A stretch of DNA of 64,000 nt from an uncultured Collinsella sp. GTDB lineage: Bacteria; Actinomycetota; Coriobacteriia; Coriobacteriales; Coriobacteriaceae. A program made the translations under genes and the position numbers. The notes under the pieces were generated by a model, which was not told the origin of the DNA, ran no database searches, and saw only the letters and a program-made list of their open reading frames with translations. Position 1 is the first letter of the stretch. The number at the start of each line of letters is the position of its first letter. This document shows, piece after piece, positions 59,497 through 64,000 of the stretch. The DNA lies in the NCBI GenBank assembly GCA_934654775.1, contig CAKUGR010000014.1:1-64000 (forward strand), in the 5' to 3' direction.

Positions 59497-59946
59497 ATGA
59501 TGAAGCAACGATTTACCTATGACTGCGTTCTCATAAAAGAAGACGACGGTTACTGCGCCAGCTTCCCGCAGATTCCCGGCGCCTTTGCCGATGGCGATAC
59601 GCGCGAAGAAGCGATTGCCCATGCCACCGAGGCACTGATGGCGTTTTTGGCCGATGACCTCAACAACGGTTTGACTCCGGCAGGGTACGAACGCTCGGCC
59701 GAGGTCGTGGCCCTTTCAGTCGAAATCGACCACGAGGACGCTCGGGAAGCGGCGTGCCGAACATTTAAAGACGCAGCGCTGGACCTCAAAGTCTCCGCTC
59801 CGCGGATTACCGCGCTGGTCAAAGCCGGAAAGCTCGATGTTGAACTCGTCGACGGCCGTCGGATGATAACGATAGAAAGCATCGAGCGCTACGCCGCCCA
59901 AGAACGCCACGCCGGCAGGCCAAAGAAGTTCGTGGCCGTCCAATAA
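59497..59946 (+). CDS. HicB-like protein with C-terminal DNA-binding region, no HicA
   Basis: This 149-residue protein starts with a HicB antitoxin fold (FTYDCVLIKEDDGYCASFPQIPGAFADGDTREEA by ends; a typical GYxAxxPxxPGxxxxGxTxEEA run) and ends with a possible helix-turn-helix (LDLKVSAPRITALVKAGKLD, RRMITIESIERYAAQ). HicB antitoxins normally sit beside a HicA toxin; no HicA-size frame is seen on either side. It may be an orphan regulator. The promoter palindrome suggests self-control. Met codons 59497 and 59500 both follow GGGGG. Confidence 0.8.
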   Translation: MMKQRFTYDCVLIKEDDGYCASFPQIPGAFADGDTREEAIAHATEALMAFLADDLNNGLTPAGYERSAEVVALSVEIDHEDAREAACRTFKDAALDLKVSAPRITALVKAGKLDVELVDGRRMITIESIERYAAQERHAGRPKKFVAVQ

Positions 59947-60080
59947 CCCCCTCACTTTCACCGACTACTAGAGCCGCTCACCAAACCAACATGCGCTCTG
60001 GGCAAATAGATTGAACGTTTCGTGCGAGAATGCCCCACAGTAAACAAACTTGCACCAGAGCGTAAGGGGCTGGCATACAC

Positions 60081-60821
60081 ATGCAGACGGTCTATCGGGT
60101 ATACGAGGGAGCGCGCGAGCCGCATCGGCTTGCCGTCGAGCGTACGGCCGAGGTGCTCGGCTGTGGCGGTCTGGCCCTGATTCCGACCGAGACCGTCTAT
60201 GGTGTCGCTGTGGCAGTTAACGCCTTTTCGGACGCCGTGCCTCAAGATACAAGCGAATTCCCATCGTGGCCGCGAGATCCGCAGGCTACCGTCAACGGCG
60301 CCGCGGTCCCCACACTCGGTACCGGCTATCGTCGTATTTTTACTCTCAAGCAGCGCGAGCTCACCCAAACGGTTGCCTGGCTGGTCGATGATGCCGAGGC
60401 ACTCGACCGCTATGGCGTGGATATCCCTAACGAGGCCCGCGTGCTCGCCCGAAGATGTTGGCCAGGTGCGTTGACCATCGTGGTCAAGGCGGCCCCCTGC
60501 GTGCCGACCTTTATGCGCGCCGCCGACGACACGGTGGCACTTCGCGCTTCGGCCTCGCCCGTGGTGCAGGCGCTCATCCGCGCCTGTGGCAGCCCCCTTG
60601 CCTGCACCAGCGCCAACACGCATGGCGCGCCCGCGCCGGCAAGCTTTGTCACGGTGGAGGAGCGCATCCTGGAGGGGGTCGATGTGGCCGTCGACGCCGG
60701 TGAAACCCCGTGTCGCGACGCCTCGACCATCGTGTCGTTTCAGCACGGCGAACTCCAGATCCTGCGCCAAGGCGCACTTCCCGCATCAGAGATCGAGCGG
60801 GTCCTGTCCGACCCGATGTAA
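60081..60821 (+). CDS. Sua5/YciO/YrdC-type L-threonylcarbamoyladenylate synthase
   Basis: This 246-residue enzyme makes threonylcarbamoyl-AMP for the t6A tRNA modification. Seen are LIPTETVYGVAVAV near residue 34, IFTLKQREL (Lys-x-Arg), RRCWPGALTIV, RASASPVVQAL and CTSANTHGAPAP. A short insertion of ~35 residues (NAFSDAV...AAVPTLG) after the first motif is unusual. ATG 60081 lies after AAGGGG. Next gene glpK begins 16 bases after its stop. Confidence 0.9.
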   Translation: MQTVYRVYEGAREPHRLAVERTAEVLGCGGLALIPTETVYGVAVAVNAFSDAVPQDTSEFPSWPRDPQATVNGAAVPTLGTGYRRIFTLKQRELTQTVAWLVDDAEALDRYGVDIPNEARVLARRCWPGALTIVVKAAPCVPTFMRAADDTVALRASASPVVQALIRACGSPLACTSANTHGAPAPASFVTVEERILEGVDVAVDAGETPCRDASTIVSFQHGELQILRQGALPASEIERVLSDPM

Positions 60822-60837
60822 TGGAAAGGTGTAAGCG

Positions 60838-62379
60838 ATGTCGTTGAACCTGGGCAGCCTGGGCATGGAAGATGCCTCGTTTAACTTTGGCGGTTCCTAC
60901 ATCATGGCGCTCGACTGCGGCACCACCTCGGTACTTGCGACCATCGTCGACGAGTACGGATGCATCGTCGCGCAGGCACGTCGCAGCGTCAAAACCAGCT
61001 TCCCGCGCCCCGGCTGGGTGGAGCAGGATCCCACGGAGGTGCTTGCCAGCCAGATCGGCGTGATGATGGAGGTCCAGTTTAAGAGCGGTATCCATTCTGA
61101 CCGCATTGCCGCCATCGGTATCTCCAACCAGCGCGAGACCACGGTGGTGTGGGACCGCATAAGCGGCCAACCCATCTATAACGCCATCGTGTGGCAATGC
61201 CGTCGCACCGCACCTCTGATTGACGAGCTGGTCGAGCAGGGCGCAGAAGAGCTGGTGCGCTCCCGCACGGGGCTTACGCTCGACCCGTATTTCTCGGCCT
61301 CCAAGGTGCAGTGGATTCTCGATAACGTCGACGGTGCGCGTGAGAGCGCGGCGGCGGGCGACCTCATGTTCGGCACCATCGACACCTGGCTCATCTACAA
61401 CCTCACCGGCGGTCAGGTCTTTGCCACCGACTACACCAATGCCAGCCGCACCGCGCTCTTTAATATCCATGCGCTCGATTGGGACGACGATCTGTTGGCG
61501 CTTTTCGACGTCCCGCGTTCCATGATGCCCGAGGTTCGTTGGAGCTCGGGCGACTACGGCCGCGTCGCGAGCGACATCATGACCAACATGCCACCCATCA
61601 TGGGCGTGGCGGGCGATCAGCAGGCGTCGCTATTCGGCCACTGCTGCTTCCATCCCGGCCAGACCAAAAACACCTATGGCACGGGTTGCTTTATGCTCAT
61701 GAATACCGGCGACGAGATCGTCGAATCCAAGAACGGTCTGGTCTCCACGATCGGTATCGCCGCGGACGGCAAGATCAGCTATGCGCTCGAGGGTTCTATC
61801 TTTGCCGCCGGCTCCACCATGAACTGGCTGCGCAACAACATGGGCATCATCTCGAGCGTGAGCGAGTCCGCGCAACTCGCCGCTTCGATCAACGACAACG
61901 AGGGCTGCTACTTCGTCCCCGCCTTCGCGGGCCTGGGCGCTCCCTGGTGGGACCCGCGTGCTCGCGGTATCGTGTGCGGCCTGACCGGTGCCTCGAGTCG
62001 CGCGACCATTGTGCGTGCGGCCTGCGAGTCCATGGCCTACCAGAGTTATGACGTGCTGCGCGCCATGGAGCAGGACGTGGGACTTTCGATTGAGCGCCTG
62101 TCCGTCGATGGCGGCGCCTCGCGCAACGAGTTCATCATGCAATTCCAGGCCGATCTGCTGGATATTCCCGTGCTGCAGTGCGAGACGGTGGAGACCACGG
62201 CGATTGGCGCCGCGTACTTGGCGGGCCTTGCCGTTGGCTATTGGGAGGATTTGGAGGAGCTGGAGCAAAACGCTCAGATCGTCAAAATCTTCCATCCTCA
62301 CATGTCCGCCGAGCGCCGTGAGAGCAACCTCGCTGGTTGGCGTGATGCCGTCAAGCGCTCGCTCAGCACCGCTCAGTAG
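60838..62379 (+). CDS. glpK: Glycerol kinase
   Basis: This 513-residue kinase phosphorylates glycerol to sn-glycerol 3-phosphate. It shows MALDCGTTSVLATI (phosphate 1), SNQRETTVVWD, WQCRRTA, GTIDTWLIYNLTGG, GVAGDQQASLFG, TKNTYGTGCFML and VDGGASRNEFIMQFQADLL (cited by ends), with FGGY features. It has an ~18-residue N-terminal extension. Start ATG 60838 has AAGGTG upstream. It lies in a row with the tRNA-modification gene and upp, but with different roles. Confidence 0.96.
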   Translation: MSLNLGSLGMEDASFNFGGSYIMALDCGTTSVLATIVDEYGCIVAQARRSVKTSFPRPGWVEQDPTEVLASQIGVMMEVQFKSGIHSDRIAAIGISNQRETTVVWDRISGQPIYNAIVWQCRRTAPLIDELVEQGAEELVRSRTGLTLDPYFSASKVQWILDNVDGARESAAAGDLMFGTIDTWLIYNLTGGQVFATDYTNASRTALFNIHALDWDDDLLALFDVPRSMMPEVRWSSGDYGRVASDIMTNMPPIMGVAGDQQASLFGHCCFHPGQTKNTYGTGCFMLMNTGDEIVESKNGLVSTIGIAADGKISYALEGSIFAAGSTMNWLRNNMGIISSVSESAQLAASINDNEGCYFVPAFAGLGAPWWDPRARGIVCGLTGASSRATIVRAACESMAYQSYDVLRAMEQDVGLSIERLSVDGGASRNEFIMQFQADLLDIPVLQCETVETTAIGAAYLAGLAVGYWEDLEELEQNAQIVKIFHPHMSAERRESNLAGWRDAVKRSLSTAQ

Positions 62380-62502
62380 GGTTGCGACGGGGCACTCGAT
62401 ACAGCAAACCGTTAAACTTATGCACGGCGCGCGGCAACAACATCGCCATGCGCCGTGCCAGCAAGGCCGTCTTCCGGCCGCAACGAAAGGGGCAACCAAC
62501 CC

Positions 62503-63150
62503 ATGACCGTCACCTACGATACGTCCCGTGTGACCCTTGTCGATCACCCGCTCGTCCAGCACAAGCTATCGATTCTGCGCGACAAGAACACCGGCACCAA
62601 CCAGTTCCGCCAGCTCGTGCGTGAGCTTGCGCTTTTTGACGGCTACGAGGCCATGCGCGATCTGCCCATGGAAGACGTCGAGGTCGAGACTCCTATCACC
62701 ACCGCAACGTTTAAGCAGCTTGCCGGCAAAAAGCTCGCTATCGTTCCCATTCTGCGTGCAGGCCTTGGCATGGTCGATGGCATCCTCGATTTGGTGCCTT
62801 CCGCTCGCGTGGGCCATATCGGCATGGAGCGCGACGAGGTTACCCACGAGCCGCACGAGTACTACTGCAAGATGCCCAAGGACATCGACCAGCGCATCTG
62901 CTTGGTTGTCGACCCCATGCTCGCCACGGGCGGCTCGGCCGAGATGGCCATCAGCTACCTGCGCGAGCGCGGTGTCAAGGATATCCGCATGCTGTGCATC
63001 GTCGCCGCGCCCGAGGGCCTCAAGTCGCTGACCGAGAAGGATCCCGACGTGCACATTTACACCTGTGCCATCGACGACCATCTCAACGAGGCCGCCTACA
63101 TCGTTCCCGGCCTGGGCGACGCCGGCGACCGCATCTACGGCACGCTCTAG
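62503..63150 (+). CDS. upp: Uracil phosphoribosyltransferase
   Basis: This 215-residue enzyme turns uracil and PRPP into UMP. Motifs: [20 protein letters not shown] (by ends), [23 protein letters not shown], the PRPP loop [12 protein letters not shown], and [19 protein letters not shown] with the C-terminal [16 protein letters not shown] block. ATG 62503 follows GAAAGGGG. In this group of bacteria upp commonly lies just before the ATP synthase operon. Confidence 0.97.
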   Translation: MTVTYDTSRVTLVDHPLVQHKLSILRDKNTGTNQFRQLVRELALFDGYEAMRDLPMEDVEVETPITTATFKQLAGKKLAIVPILRAGLGMVDGILDLVPSARVGHIGMERDEVTHEPHEYYCKMPKDIDQRICLVVDPMLATGGSAEMAISYLRERGVKDIRMLCIVAAPEGLKSLTEKDPDVHIYTCAIDDHLNEAAYIVPGLGDAGDRIYGTL

Positions 63151-63341
63151 TCGCGGCGCCAAGACGGCCGTTGCCGTAAATACGAAGAAATGGTGCGCGC
63201 GGGCGAGCAAAAGGCGTCCACACGCACTCCTGTTAATGGACGTTTTGCTCTGCAGGGTTCGAAAAAACGTATTACCGCAACTGCGGCATAAAGAAGGTCT
63301 TAAGAAAACGTACAGGTGCGTATTAACCGTTTGTTTTTCGG

Positions 63342-63369
63342 TTGTACTTTGGCGATTGGCTCGTACAAT
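63342..63369 (+). promoter_or_regulatory. Candidate promoter of the ATP synthase operon
   Basis: TTGTAC (63342-63347) and TACAAT (63364-63369) with a 16-bp spacer lie 57 bases before the first gene. The rest of the 276-base gap after upp shows no gene. Confidence 0.45.
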
Positions 63370-63426
63370 AGTCACCAATGTTTGGCTGGGACTGTGCTGT
63401 GAAGCGTTTAAACAAGGAAAGCGAGG

Positions 63427-63744
63427 ATGCCAGTGTTTCAGATAGCCGATCTGCTCGCTATCGTTGCAGGCGCCATCGCGGGTGCGATTGCCTTCCTTCC
63501 CTTTGTCTTTACGCTCAAGCCGGTTCTTGACGATAAACAGAATGCGGACATGCTCAAGGGCATGGTGAGTCTGGCGGTCTCGGCAATCGCCCTGCTCGTC
63601 TTTACCTTGGTTGTGTTTGCGTTGTTCGGAGAGGCGTTTCGCATGTTCCTCCTGGGCGAGGCGATCGGCTTCGTGGCCTTTATGGCCGCCTGCACGGTTC
63701 GTGTCGCCAAGGCGCTGCGAGATCCTCATGAGGTCGAAAGGTAA
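63427..63744 (+). CDS. ATP synthase protein I-like membrane protein
   Basis: This 105-residue protein has three hydrophobic segments (IADLLAIVAGAIAGAIAF, MVSLAVSAIALLVFTLVV and FVAFMAACTV), with short charged loops. By position before subunit a it should be the AtpI-type accessory protein, which in other bacteria helps c-ring assembly. Sequence alone is only weakly diagnostic. GAAAGCGAGG lies before ATG 63427. Confidence 0.6.
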   Translation: MPVFQIADLLAIVAGAIAGAIAFLPFVFTLKPVLDDKQNADMLKGMVSLAVSAIALLVFTLVVFALFGEAFRMFLLGEAIGFVAFMAACTVRVAKALRDPHEVER

Positions 63745-63747
63745 GTC

Positions 63748-64000
63748 GTGGAAATTTTTGAAAAGCTGCCTGATGAGATTAATCATCTGGTCAGCGAGTT
63801 CAGCTCCACCCCTGTCGTGGGCGATCTGAGCTGCGGCATCACGCAGTACTCGTTTTGGCTGATCGTCTCCACGATCGTGCTCCTGATCGTCCTGGCCGTG
63901 TTCAAGAAGAAGCAGACCCTGGTTCCCAAGGGCTTCTTCGTCAACGGTTTCGAGTACATCATCGAGTACGTCGAGAACGATATCGGCAAGGGCGTCGTGG
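63748..64000 (+). CDS. atpB: F0F1 ATP synthase subunit a (5' part)
   Basis: A GTG start at 63748 follows GAAAGG and lies four bases after the previous stop. The visible 84 residues read VEIFEKLPDEINHLVSEF, a first membrane helix (FWLIVSTIVLLIVLAVF), then LVPKGFFVNGFEYIIEYVEND, typical of subunit a. Subunit a forms the proton path in F0. The gene is cut by the window end. Confidence 0.85.
   Translation, partial: MEIFEKLPDEINHLVSEFSSTPVVGDLSCGITQYSFWLIVSTIVLLIVLAVFKKKQTLVPKGFFVNGFEYIIEYVENDIGKGVV

Overview
The window looks like a chromosomal segment of a gut Coriobacteriia, most probably Collinsella. This is inferred from the GC-rich coding style, the GTG/TTG starts, the gene neighbourhoods (prfA-prmC-tsaC-type-glpK-upp-atpI-atpB) and the many copies of a palindrome with arms ATGTGACAAAGGGAC. 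No rRNA, tRNA or CRISPR array was seen. Most of the window is ordinary core genome, interrupted by accessory patches and by unusually many large inverted repeats.

Layout. 1-5140: a 62-bp-period hairpin-repeat array, then a 1362-residue secreted, sortase-type surface protein, then a perfect 30-bp inverted repeat enclosing a second hairpin. 5145-8534: an LtaS-like membrane phosphoglycerol transferase/sulfatase and a nitroreductase. 8702-13416: potassium block: kup, a small membrane protein, and a KdpD/KdpE-type two-component pair in which KdpD lacks its usual N-terminal half; no kdpFABC is here. 13510-20428: rlmKL with a degraded first methyltransferase half, a HAD phosphatase, a transaldolase-like (FSA-type) aldolase and tex. 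20613-25039: SDR dehydrogenase, MFS transporter and Gfo/Idh/MocA dehydrogenase read as one unit, with a divergent LysR regulator. 25253-29487: a MarR-controlled heterodimeric ABC exporter with a clear promoter and operator.

30048-38592 is the accessory zone. It holds a pyridoxamine kinase and a TIGR04076-type protein; a DUF4143 ATPase lying between ~215-bp direct repeats that duplicate the end of the preceding gene; a low-molecular-weight tyrosine phosphatase; a broken YraN-like gene; an AT-rich two-gene unit (Dam-type adenine methylase plus a protein joining a PD-(D/E)XK nuclease-like domain to a DGQHR domain); a relic of the tyrosine phosphatase; and a DinJ/YafQ toxin-antitoxin pair. The methylase/DGQHR unit is the best candidate for a poorly described defence or DNA-modification system.

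38816-46835: two paralogous alpha-glucoside loci, each with a GH4 6-phospho-glucosidase, a PTS EIICB and an RpiR regulator, arranged head to tail around a shared terminator. 47079-49417: an MFS exporter divergent from a fusion of an LpdD-like (prenylated-flavin chaperone-like) domain with isopentenyl-diphosphate isomerase. 49614-56199: a membrane protein, an aldose-1-epimerase-like protein, a polar amino acid ABC transporter and an M20 peptidase. 56429-64000: prfA, prmC (with a large acidic insertion), a solitary HicB-like regulator, a threonylcarbamoyl-AMP synthase, glpK, upp, and the start of the ATP synthase operon.

Every convergent gene junction in the window carries a large inverted repeat, and several of these are nested (a long outer stem around an inner hairpin). 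At least four separate dispersed repeat families can be followed by eye.
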